Positions 32,243 to 39,634 of a stretch of DNA of 64,000 nucleotides are shown one piece after another. This DNA comes from Levilactobacillus zymae (lineage in GTDB: Bacteria > Bacillota > Bacilli > Lactobacillales > Lactobacillaceae): NCBI RefSeq assembly GCF_032190635.1, contig NZ_JAVLAS010000001.1, positions 434,001 to 498,000 on the forward strand. The letters run 5' to 3'. A program made the position numbers and the translations under genes. Under the pieces are notes generated by a model. The model had not been told where the DNA came from. It saw nothing but the letters and a program-made list of their open reading frames with translations, and ran no database searches. The stretch's first letter is position 1, and every line of letters starts with the position of its first letter.

Positions 32243-33022
32243 CTAGAAGTGGTCCCACGGGTCGTGGTCGCCGCCCATCCAGCGCCCCCACAGGTAACCA
32301 CTGAGCATGTCGGCACCGGCGTGAGGATCGTCCACAAACGTGGGGTGACGTAAGGCCTTGAGCACCTTGATTAGGATCCACAGAAGGAACGGGGAGCAGA
32401 TCCAGAAACTGACCCAGGCCCAACTTAACCCGGGTTTTATTTTGGCGGGTTTGGCGATGTGCTTGGTGATGAATTTTTGGTAACGATTGAAGAAGGTCAT
32501 GGCGGACTGGGCCGTCCCCTGCTTAGTGGGGAGGCGGCGCGTCAACGTCCATTTCTGAAAGTCGGAGATTCCGCTGGTCAGGTTATCGGACGGGGCGATC
32601 ACGGTGTGCCAGCCGTTGTCGGGATAGACGACGATGACCGAAACCTTATCGTGAAGCCGTTTGGTCGCCTGAGCCGCGGCGTATTCCTGGTCTCCCGTCG
32701 AGGCGGTCGGGTCCACCGCTTGTTGGCCCAGTTGCTGGAAGCGTTGGTCCATGAGGTCGTTGCCCGGCGTACCGAAGGGGTTACTGTAATCGAAACCCAA
32801 AAGCGCGGAATCTGGCAGTTTGGCGTAGGTGTACACCCACAGCTGCGGCCGGTTGCGCGTGCGTTGCCATTGCTGGTTAGTCTGAATGATTTGTTGGCGC
32901 TGTTGGGCCGAGAGAATCCCCAGTTGGTCGTGGATGTAGGGCGACGCGTGGGCGGTCAACGATAGCCCGAGACTGCTGATAAGGATGGTTCCGATGACGA
33001 GTAGCAGGTTTTTCCAACGCAT
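32243..33022 (-). CDS. TPM-domain membrane protein (YgcG-like)
   Basis: 259 residues from the ATG at 33022 (ribosome site AAGGGAG). Signal peptide 1-25 (NLLLVIGTILISSLGLSLTAHA), then a TPM domain at about 27-170 (YIHDQLGILSAQQRQQI and VIVVYPDNGWHTVIAPS), a linker and one transmembrane helix (FWICSPFLLWILIKVL, about 210-226), with a His/Asp-rich end DHDPWDHF. TPM proteins have been linked to membrane-protein repair and acid phosphatase-like folds; the role here is unknown. Monocistronic. Confidence 0.8.
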   Translation of the reverse strand: MRWKNLLLVIGTILISSLGLSLTAHASPYIHDQLGILSAQQRQQIIQTNQQWQRTRNRPQLWVYTYAKLPDSALLGFDYSNPFGTPGNDLMDQRFQQLGQQAVDPTASTGDQEYAAAQATKRLHDKVSVIVVYPDNGWHTVIAPSDNLTSGISDFQKWTLTRRLPTKQGTAQSAMTFFNRYQKFITKHIAKPAKIKPGLSWAWVSFWICSPFLLWILIKVLKALRHPTFVDDPHAGADMLSGYLWGRWMGGDHDPWDHF

Positions 33023-33093
33023 GAGCAAGGCTCCCTTCACTGGCGAGGTGGTGCGGTTACCTCCATTATACTAAAGTCGTGATGGGGTGAATC

Positions 33094-33136
33094 AGAAAAA
33101 AGCCGATCCCCGAAATGGACGAGGATCGGCTGAGTT
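33094..33136 (-). terminator. Terminator of the OppA-like gene
   Basis: AGCCGATCCCCG / CGAGGATCGGCT type stem; on the minus strand it ends in TTTTTTCTG. Confidence 0.85.
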
Positions 33137-33155
33137 TTAAATTGAATGGCGATTC

Positions 33156-34793
33156 CTATTTCACGTAAGCCGTCCGGTAATCGGCAGCCCCGTCAAATTG
33201 GTTGTAAACGACACCTTTGATCTTGGGGTTAACCAAGATGTTGGTCCGAGCATCGTAGAGTGGCGTGACGGCTTGGTCGGTCATGGCCGTTTGGGCGGCC
33301 TTGACCAGGTCTTGGTAGCGTTGAGCGGGTTTCAAGGCATCCTTGCCTTCCGCAGCAGCTAAGGCGTTATCGTAGGTCTTACTGGCGTAGTGGCCCATGT
33401 TGGAGTTGTTGGTCGATCCCAGAATCTGTAAGGATTCAATCGGGTCGGCGTAATCCATACTCCAGCCGGTCAGGTTCATCTGGAAGTTGCCCTTCGAGAC
33501 GGCACTTAACATGGATGGGAATGGTACGGCCTTAACGTTGATGTTTAGGCCCTTGAGCTGACTGTTCAACGTGCTTTGGATGTATTCGGCCAATTGCTTG
33601 GTGGTGTCATCGTCGGCACAAATCATGGTGATGTTTAGCTTTGATTGATGCAGCTGCTTCAGTGCGGACTGGAACAACTTCTTGGCCTTAGCCGGGTCGT
33701 AGTTGGCGGTGTCGGCGACCGTGGTGTCCTTAGTGAAGTCGGCCTTAGTCTGTGGGTTCTTCTTCATGTGCCGAACGGCGAAGGTCGTTGCGGGGAGTGA
33801 CCCGTTCTTCAACACTTTCTTAGTTAACTGTTCCCGGTTGATGGCCAGCGATAAGGCGGTCCGTAAATCGCGGTTGGCGGTCGTGGCGTCCTTTTCGTTG
33901 TATTGGATGAAGCCGATGCGCCCGGAAGCTAAGGTCTTCAAATTAGCGTTGTTCTTGTTCTGCTGGGTCTGTTCGCCGTCTAGGGTTACCGCGTCGAGCT
34001 TCTTGGATTGATACAAGTTGTAGGACGTGGCGGTGGACTTGACGACCCGGTAGTTGATGTGTTGAAGCTTGATGGCTTGGTGATCGCGGTAGGTTGGGTT
34101 CTTCTTTAACGTCCAGCTATCACTGGTCCCGTTCCACTTGGTCAGGGTGTAAGGCCCGTTGTAGACCGTGGTGCTGGCCGAGGAACCGTACTTGCTGCCG
34201 TACTTTTGGACGGCTTTTTGGTTCAGTGGGAAGAAGGTCGGGCTGGCGAGAACGACCTTGAAGTACGAGGTCGGTTGAGCCAACTTAATCTGTAATTGAT
34301 ACTTGCCCGTGGCCTTGACCCCTAACTTGCTGGGGGCGAGCTTGCCGGCCGCGACCGCGTTAGCGTTCTTGATTTTAGCAAATTGGTAGGTGAATTCGGA
34401 CTTGGACTTAGGGTTTAACGTCCGTTCCCAGGAATATACAAAGTCTTGGGCGGTCACCGGATCGCCGTTGCTCCATTTACCGTCGTGATGTAAATCGATT
34501 GTGTAGACGGACCCGTCCTTGGAAACGGTGGTCTTCTGGGCCAGGGCGTTGACGGCTTCGCTCTTGGCGTTGAGCCGGAACAGACCTTCGCCGACCTGAC
34601 TCAGTTGGCTACTGGAAACACTGTCGGTAATCTTGGCGACGTCCATGCTGGTGATGGGTGAGGTCTCGGCTAAATTAAGGTTTTGGGCGACGGCGGCCGT
34701 AGTGGTCTTTGAGTGGGCCTTAACGGCGAAGACACCGCCGAGTACGACGACAATGCCGCATAGTAATAACGTGGTTTTCTTGTTTAAAATGCT
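33156..34793 (-). CDS. Oligopeptide ABC transporter substrate-binding protein, without a standard lipobox
   Basis: 545 residues. SBP family 5: EGLFRLNAKSEAVNALA, YTIDLHHDGKWSNGDPVTAQDFVYSWERTLNPKS and NGPYTLTKWNGTSDSWTLKKNP are classic OppA signatures. The start is the second ATG (34793), four bases after TTGGAGGAATT. The N-terminus is MSILNKKTTLLLCGIVVVLG...AHSKTTT: the only Cys (13) comes before the hydrophobic core rather than after it, so normal lipidation is doubtful and the protein may stay tethered by its signal helix. There are no permease or ATPase genes next to it; it must use a distant Opp system. A T-box leader controls it, tying uptake to an uncharged tRNA. Confidence 0.9.
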   Translation of the reverse strand, partial: SILNKKTTLLLCGIVVVLGGVFAVKAHSKTTTAAVAQNLNLAETSPITSMDVAKITDSVSSSQLSQVGEGLFRLNAKSEAVNALAQKTTVSKDGSVYTIDLHHDGKWSNGDPVTAQDFVYSWERTLNPKSKSEFTYQFAKIKNANAVAAGKLAPSKLGVKATGKYQLQIKLAQPTSYFKVVLASPTFFPLNQKAVQKYGSKYGSSASTTVYNGPYTLTKWNGTSDSWTLKKNPTYRDHQAIKLQHINYRVVKSTATSYNLYQSKKLDAVTLDGEQTQQNKNNANLKTLASGRIGFIQYNEKDATTANRDLRTALSLAINREQLTKKVLKNGSLPATTFAVRHMKKNPQTKADFTKDTTVADTANYDPAKAKKLFQSALKQLHQSKLNITMICADDDTTKQLAEYIQSTLNSQLKGLNINVKAVPFPSMLSAVSKGNFQMNLTGWSMDYADPIESLQILGSTNNSNMGHYASKTYDNALAAAEGKDALKPAQRYQDLVKAAQTAMTDQAVTPLYDARTNILVNPKIKGVVYNQFDGAADYRTAYVK

Positions 34794-34872
34794 CATCATG
34801 AATTCCTCCAAATAGGTGATTAGTCGTTGGGGTTGTCAACATGTCTGAGCTTTGCCATCGAATCAACATCAT
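34720..34872 (-). CDS. Possible short leader ORF overlapping the oppA-like start
   Basis: 50 codons in a different frame from the OppA-like gene, which starts inside it. It has a better ribosome site than most genes here (GAGGAGGAATTTC then ATGATG), nearly a copy of the site used by the downstream gene (TTGGAGGAATTC then ATGATG). The peptide (start MMLIRWQSSDMLTTPTT) resembles nothing known. It may set translation of the downstream gene or be a relic of duplication of the initiation region. Confidence 0.4.
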   Translation of the reverse strand: MMLIRWQSSDMLTTPTTNHLFGGIHDEHFKQENHVITMRHCRRTRRCLRR

Positions 34873-34898
34873 GAAATTCCTCCTCGGTTAATTGCAAA

Positions 34899-35195
34899 CA
34901 AAAACCGTCCTTAACAGCCAATGCGTTAAGGACGGTCAAATTAACCGCGGTACCACCTTAATTGGACGCGGACCTCAAAAGAAGTCACGGCGCCCCCCTC
35001 ACAGGAGACCAACATCTCCCTGACAACTGACGTATGTCGCACGTCTTTCCGTACTCGCTAACTTTCGGGAAAGCCCTCGGTGGTCCATTTACTTACCTGC
35101 GTTCGGCCGTACTCTCAGCAACGACGGCTCTCTTGACGGGCACGATAAGCTTGATCTCCACTTCAATGGTTTGTTTCGGACGATTCTTGAATTGA
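34899..35195 (-). ncRNA. T-box riboswitch upstream of the OppA-like gene
   Basis: Leader of about 300 nt. On the minus strand the T-box AAGGTGGTACCGCGG (34959-34945) matches the consensus, followed by the terminator GACCGTCCTTAACGC...GTTAAGGACGG with TTTTTG (34937-34899). The upper Stem I with AGAGAGCCGTCGTTGCTGAG and its partner TACGGC is also seen near 35133-35100. The specifier codon could not be fixed: the loop strand reads AAATGGACCACCGAGG, so TGG (Trp) or ACC (Thr) are candidates. Confidence 0.9.
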
Positions 35196-35199
35196 GACT

Positions 35200-35228
35200 A
35201 GTGTACGTCCGGTTACGGGGGATGTCAA
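35200..35228 (-). promoter_or_regulatory. Promoter of the OppA-like gene leader
   Basis: On the minus strand: -35 TTGACA (35228-35223), 17-bp spacer, -10 TACACT (35205-35200). Confidence 0.85.
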
Positions 35229-35530
35229 CCAATAAAATTAAAAAGGGATGAGAAGGAAAGGGGGACTATATAGAAAGAAACCAATTTAAAAATTTTTTTG
35301 TGGTCGGTGGTGCTGGTCGATAACTAGATCGAGTGAATGGCGACTGGCAGTCGAACGTCTGAACAACTAGTTAACGAATCATAATTACTGGTTTGTGTTC
35401 GAGAACTTACGATGGCGAATAATTAGTGAATTCTGCAAGGAATCCAGCATTACCAATGGTTCAGCCGATTTAGTAGGCTTGGGTTAATTGATTATTAATT
35501 AACTTATTTAGTCGTTAGGAGGCTGTTGGT
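35229..35530. other. Intergenic region before the NlpC/P60 gene
   Basis: About 300 bp, AT-rich with an A/T tract around 35285-35300. No gene, terminator or operator recognised. The ribosome site of the next gene is TTAGGAGG. Confidence 0.4.
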
Positions 35531-36535
35531 ATGCGACCACAAAAATGGTTGATCGCGATGGTTAGTTTGGTCGGTGTGCTGCTCTTGGGGGGGAATGTGC
35601 CGGCACAGGCGAGGGCCGCTACTCAGGCGAACCAGCTGCAGTATAATCGCAGTTATCGGGTCACCCGGCGCCTGTACCATCCCAAGTATAATTTTTACAA
35701 GCAACCGTACCGGACGGGGATGAAACGGTTGAGTTCTGCGCGCGGCAGCTACGAAAAGCCCTTCAAGGTGACGCGAGTGGCTCAAAACGGTCACGGAATT
35801 TTCTGGAAGACCCAGCGGGGGTGGATTAACCGGGACGCCTTCTACAAGTGGATTCGTTACCAGGGCGGTTTGAAGTACACCATGAAAGTCAACAAGGCCC
35901 ATGTCCTGCTCTACAATAAGCCCTGGGGCCTCAAGGGGGCTAAGGTGACGGGGAGTACCAGTACCAAGCACCTGACCCATCACTGGTATCCGGTTGATCG
36001 GCGCGCCGAATTAAATACTAGTCACAGTGGTTATTACCGCCTGAACGTTCAGGGGAAACACTACTGGATTAAGGGACAATACTTAGCGTTTAACACCAAG
36101 GCGTTGGTGGGGAACATCAAACGGGTCGAAAAGGCCATCAAGACGGGGTCCAAGTACGTGGGTAAGTCCAAGTATGATTGGGGTGGTGGCCGCACGCCGG
36201 CCAGCATCCGGGCCCACCGGTTCGACTGTTCATCGTTTATCCATTACATCTACGCCAAGTCCGGCGTGCGTTTAGGCCCGGCCTCGACGTGTACGACCTA
36301 TACGCTGATTAACATGGGGCGCAAGGTCAAGGCTAGTCACATGAAGCGTGGGGACATCTTCTTCTTTAACGACAAGGATGAGGGGCGTAACTGTCACGTG
36401 GCAATTTACTTAGGCAACCACCTCTTCTTGCACGATTCTCCGAGTGCCGATACCGGGGGTGTGGGAATTTCAAGTCTCAAGGATCCTCACTGGCAGACCC
36501 GCTTTAACGGCAACGTTCGGCGGATTGTGGGTTAG
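35531..36535 (+). CDS. Secreted NlpC/P60 peptidoglycan endopeptidase with SH3-like modules
   Basis: 334 residues. Signal peptide 1-29 (KWLIAMVSLVGVLLLGGNVP, cut after ARA). Residues about 38-190 form two GW/SH3-like wall-binding modules (SYRVTRRLYHPKYNFYKQPY and the KAHVLLYNKPWG unit). The catalytic domain is C-terminal: Cys233 in HRFDCSSFIHYIYAKSG, His289 in GRNCHVAIYLGN and a third polar residue near HDS at 301. It cleaves stem-peptide bonds in cell-wall turnover. Its stop codon overlaps that of the convergent WYL regulator gene, so no terminator separates them. Confidence 0.92.
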   Translation: MRPQKWLIAMVSLVGVLLLGGNVPAQARAATQANQLQYNRSYRVTRRLYHPKYNFYKQPYRTGMKRLSSARGSYEKPFKVTRVAQNGHGIFWKTQRGWINRDAFYKWIRYQGGLKYTMKVNKAHVLLYNKPWGLKGAKVTGSTSTKHLTHHWYPVDRRAELNTSHSGYYRLNVQGKHYWIKGQYLAFNTKALVGNIKRVEKAIKTGSKYVGKSKYDWGGGRTPASIRAHRFDCSSFIHYIYAKSGVRLGPASTCTTYTLINMGRKVKASHMKRGDIFFFNDKDEGRNCHVAIYLGNHLFLHDSPSADTGGVGISSLKDPHWQTRFNGNVRRIVG

Positions 36536-37476
36536 TAGTGGGCCATCATCTGGGCCAACTCGGCCCGAAAGGCCGTCACGAAACTAGCGGGGCTGAGGAC
36601 CTTGACCAGGGTCCCCTGACTTAACAGCCACATCTTGGCCCCGACATCGTAAGCCTGAATTTCAATTAGCGTCCCGTGCGTTTGCGTACGGGGCGCTTTT
36701 ACTGTGTGCCGGGGAAAACGGTCTAGCGCGGCTTCGACGACGCCCCAAAATTCGAAGGTGATGGTGGTCAGCTGACCCGGTTGCATGTAGTGTAAGACTC
36801 GGCGCAGTTGGCCGTCAGCAACACTCCGGCGGGGGTTAGGCAGGGCCTGTGGGGCGCGTTGGCAGGTGGCGATGCGGTCCACGCGAAAGAAGCGCGCGCC
36901 GGTAAACGTATTGCCGAATGCAATCACGTAAAAGTAGTATTCCGAAAAGATCAGGGCTGCCGGCAGAATTGTTTGGTCGCGGTAGGTGTGATCGGCGCGT
37001 TGATAATGCAGGCGCAGGGTCGCATGCTGGGTAATGGCGTTGCTCAGTTGCCACAGGCGACCCAGGAGGGGCTTACGGTGAGCTACGGGCACGTAGTCAC
37101 GCTTTTCGTTATTAATCAGCCGCTTGATTTTTTGAGCGTCGGCCGAGGGCATCAGGTCGAGCAAGCTGTCAACGGATTGCGTCAGTTCGGTGGGATTCAG
37201 CGCGCGGCTGCTTAAGAGGATCTTGATGAGGACCAAGACCGCCGTTTGGGAGAGACGACTCTGATCGAGGTGTAGCGTGTAGCCGCCCAGTTGAGGCTGA
37301 TAGGTCAGTTGGTACAGGACGTCTTCGTCACTTAGAAATTGACGCAGGTCGCTGAAGTCGCGCTGCACGGCTCGCGCGGAGACCTGAAAATGATCGACCA
37401 GTTCGGCCTTGGTGACCACGGGTTGGTGCAGTAATTTCTGCAAAAGGTACAGCTGACGGTACGCGGTAGTTGCCAT
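36532..37476 (-). CDS. WYL-domain transcriptional regulator (YafY-like)
   Basis: 314 residues from the ATG at 37476, four bases after TTGGAGGAATT. N-terminal winged helix (YLLQKLLHQPVVTKAELVDHFQVSARAVQRDFSDLRQFL) followed by a WYL ligand-sensing domain (about 135-220; LRLHYQRADHTYRDQTILPA and YFYVIAFGNTFTGARFFRVD) and the WCX-like tail. WYL proteins bind nucleic acids or ligands and control stress, DNA damage or defence genes. It is divergent from a small Mor-like DNA-binding protein gene, and its 3' end overlaps the NlpC gene by four bases. Confidence 0.9.
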   Translation of the reverse strand: MATTAYRQLYLLQKLLHQPVVTKAELVDHFQVSARAVQRDFSDLRQFLSDEDVLYQLTYQPQLGGYTLHLDQSRLSQTAVLVLIKILLSSRALNPTELTQSVDSLLDLMPSADAQKIKRLINNEKRDYVPVAHRKPLLGRLWQLSNAITQHATLRLHYQRADHTYRDQTILPAALIFSEYYFYVIAFGNTFTGARFFRVDRIATCQRAPQALPNPRRSVADGQLRRVLHYMQPGQLTTITFEFWGVVEAALDRFPRHTVKAPRTQTHGTLIEIQAYDVGAKMWLLSQGTLVKVLSPASFVTAFRAELAQMMAHY

Positions 37477-37569
37477 GACAAATTCCTCCAATTTGGCCGG
37501 GGTAGACAATATTTGACTCCCCCCAAGCATATACTGAAGGCAATCAATCAGCAAGGGATGGGATAGACC

Positions 37570-37830
37570 ATGAACGACAGTCAAAATTGGCAGGCCATTT
37601 ATCGGGAGCTCGCCGGGGTAATTGGACCGACCGCGACGCAAAAATTACAAGCGTATTTAGGGGGGATGCAGGTCAGTTTTCCGCGGCGCTTGTTGGCGCC
37701 CGCTAAAGAAGCCGCTTTAATCTATCAAGGGCATCAGGCCGGGTGCACGCTGGTGCAATTGGCCCGCCAACACGATTATTCGGAACGAAATATTCGGCGT
37801 ATCTTAGCTCGCTATCGGGGTAAAGGGTAA
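37570..37830 (+). CDS. Small Mor-like helix-turn-helix protein
   Basis: 86 residues. WQAIYRELAGVIGPTATQKLQAYLGGMQVSFPRRLL and LVQLARQHDYSERNIRRILARYRG follow the pattern of the Mor/C activator family of phage Mu (Y-R-G-x-Q-I-S-F-P segment and a C-terminal helix-turn-helix). The next gene encodes a clearer member. The whole protein is just the Mor domain; no phage genes are near. Divergent from the WYL regulator gene. Confidence 0.75.
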   Translation: MNDSQNWQAIYRELAGVIGPTATQKLQAYLGGMQVSFPRRLLAPAKEAALIYQGHQAGCTLVQLARQHDYSERNIRRILARYRGKG

Positions 37831-37840
37831 AAAGTAAGGC

Positions 37841-37880
37841 AGACTGCAAGGAAATCCGCATTTTTATGCTCCTGCAGTTT
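37841..37880 (+). other. Dyad between the two Mor-like genes
   Basis: ACTGCAAGGA and TCCTGCAGT form an imperfect stem; a TATAAG sequence and a ribosome site GAAAGGGGG follow before the next gene. It could be a weak terminator or operator. Confidence 0.35.
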
Positions 37881-37924
37881 CTGATACTTTATAAGGGTAA
37901 TCAATTAGAAAGGGGGTTACCCGA

Positions 37925-38179
37925 ATGTGGGTAAATCTATTACAGGAATCTTACGCACAATTGTATGAATTATTAGGTGAAGATCTCACCAAGCAAGTCT
38001 ACGACCTTTATCGGGGCCGCCAAATTTCTTTTCCTATGCGTCTTTACGATCACAAAAAGGTCGCGGCTCAAATTGTTGAAGAATATAACGGTCATAATTT
38101 ACCGGAGCTCACGCGCAAGTACGGTTATTCGCAGCGTTGGGTTCGCCAGATTCTACAACAGGCGAAGCAGAAAAAGTAG
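37925..38179 (+). CDS. Mor transcription activator family protein
   Basis: 84 residues, start ATG after AAAGGGGGTTACCCGA. YELLGEDLTKQVYDLYRGRQISFPMRLYD is the Mor dimer segment; LPELTRKYGYSQRWVRQILQQA is the helix-turn-helix with recognition helix YSQRWVRQIL. Phage Mu Mor activates middle transcription; chromosomal stand-alone copies in lactobacilli have no assigned targets. About 95 bp downstream of a paralogue, with its own likely promoter. It may have been captured from a phage. Confidence 0.85.
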   Translation: MWVNLLQESYAQLYELLGEDLTKQVYDLYRGRQISFPMRLYDHKKVAAQIVEEYNGHNLPELTRKYGYSQRWVRQILQQAKQKK

Positions 38180-38289
38180 AAATGAAACGCCGGTCACGAG
38201 CATTCAAATGCTTGTTGGCCGGCGTTCTTGCTATAATGAAAACGTGAGTAATAACCGACGAATTGCCGGTTAAGAAGAAGGGTGAAAGT

Positions 38290-39414
38290 ATGCAAGTTTG
38301 TCCACACTGCGGCCACTCGGTTCCGACGACCGCCAAGATTTGTCCGGTTTGTGGTCGGCCGTTACCGGTCACCACCCAAACGACCGCTTCTGATGCCAAG
38401 GCTAAGCCACGGCGACGGCAGTCGTTATACGATGACGCCACGGCTCGGTTAAACCGCTATACCGGTGAAGAGGGGGCTGTTAAGGTTAATCTTAAGGATC
38501 TCTTTTCGGCGGTGTTTCAGCACCACACTAAGGCGGAGGCCGAGTCGGTGTTCATCGCCGGAACGGAGGACACCACCCCCGCGCTGGATTCGTTGTCCGA
38601 TGCGTGGGTCAAGCCCTGGTTGTTCTCCCGCATTTTGGTGGGCTTTTTACTGGCCTTCATGGCGCTTTTATTCATGGCAGTGGAGTTCCAAAATCCTAAC
38701 GCCATTCCGGGCCTGATTCTGGTGGGGGCGTTCGCGGTGCCCGTTTCTGGGCTGGTCTTTTTCTTCGAAGCGAACGCCTTTCAAGACATCAGTCTGTACG
38801 AGGTCATGCGCGTTTTCTTCATTGGGGGCATCTTTGCGCTGATTGCGACGCTGTTTTTGTACCAGTTCATTAGCTTTAGTCAGACCAGTCAGATGACGGG
38901 AATGCTGACCCTGGGCGATTCGTTGTCGATCGGGGTAGTTGAAGAAGTGGGGAAGTTGCTGATTACCTGCTACTTCATTAACCAATTACACATTAAGCAC
39001 ATCTTGGGTGGCATGTTGATTGGAGCCGCAGTGGGCGCGGGTTTTGCCGCTTTTGAAACGGCAGGGTACATTTACCGTGCCGGTAACTTGCTGGTCGAAG
39101 TGGCCATCTTACGGGGCTGGTCGGCGATTGGGGGCCACCTGGTCTGGGCCGCCATCGCGGGCGGTGCCGTGATGGTGGTCAAGCGTGCCAAGCCGTTACG
39201 CCTGACACATTTGTTTGATACCCGCTTTTTAGTGTTCTTCGGGATAGCAATCCTGTTGCACGCCGCTTGGGACTGGGACATTGGCATCATCGGGCCGTAC
39301 TTTAAATTGCTGTTATTAATCATTGCGGCTTGGGTGGTCGTGTTTGTGTTGATGAATGCGGGACTCAAGGAAGTTTCTCACCTGCAGCAACGGGCGCTAG
39401 AGCACAACGATTAA
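38290..39414 (+). CDS. PrsW-family intramembrane metalloprotease with N-terminal zinc ribbon
   Basis: 374 residues from the ATG at 38290 (ribosome site AGGGTG). The first 25 residues hold CPHCGHSVPTTAKICPVCG, a zinc ribbon; a disordered basic linker follows to about 95. From about 112 there are eight or so helices. The glutamate motif VVEEVGKLLI, the conserved AGFAAFETAGYIY and two His motifs (IGGHLVWAAIAGG and ILLHAAWDWD) are those of the PrsW/CAAX-protease group. PrsW of Bacillus cleaves anti-sigma factor RsiW; no sigma factor lies here, so the target is unknown. Monocistronic. Confidence 0.88.
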   Translation: MQVCPHCGHSVPTTAKICPVCGRPLPVTTQTTASDAKAKPRRRQSLYDDATARLNRYTGEEGAVKVNLKDLFSAVFQHHTKAEAESVFIAGTEDTTPALDSLSDAWVKPWLFSRILVGFLLAFMALLFMAVEFQNPNAIPGLILVGAFAVPVSGLVFFFEANAFQDISLYEVMRVFFIGGIFALIATLFLYQFISFSQTSQMTGMLTLGDSLSIGVVEEVGKLLITCYFINQLHIKHILGGMLIGAAVGAGFAAFETAGYIYRAGNLLVEVAILRGWSAIGGHLVWAAIAGGAVMVVKRAKPLRLTHLFDTRFLVFFGIAILLHAAWDWDIGIIGPYFKLLLLIIAAWVVVFVLMNAGLKEVSHLQQRALEHND

Positions 39415-39429
39415 GCGAGACTTAATGAT

Positions 39430-39474
39430 TAAACGGCCACTGTTTCTGAATTGGAAATAGTGGCCGTTTTTGTC
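39430..39474 (+). terminator. Terminator of the PrsW-like gene
   Basis: AAACGGCCACTGTTTC / GGAAATAGTGGCCGTTT stem followed by TTG. Confidence 0.85.
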
Positions 39475-39584
39475 GTGGAACCGGTTGGTGATTTTTTTAG
39501 CGTTAGGTTTATGGGTAACGGCTTCAATGGTGGGATGATTTGAGCATAGCGGATTAAAGTAGTCACGGTCAGTCATGAAACACG

Positions 39585-39625
39585 TAAAAAGCCCCGCCAT
39601 CAGTCCCAAGCGGGCCGGCGGGGCA
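39585..39625 (-). terminator. Terminator of the phn operon
   Basis: GCCCCGCC / GGCGGGGC stem; on the minus strand it ends in TTTTTACG, just past the nucleotidase stop. Confidence 0.85.
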
Positions 39626-39634
39626 AGCGTCACG

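Noticed and set aside
33022..33040. Upstream starts read from inside ribosome sites (GTG at 33040; also TTG at 30551, 34811 and 9868)
   Set aside because: These codons are part of the AAGGGAG or TTGGAGGAATT sequences themselves; the real starts lie at the proper spacing downstream.
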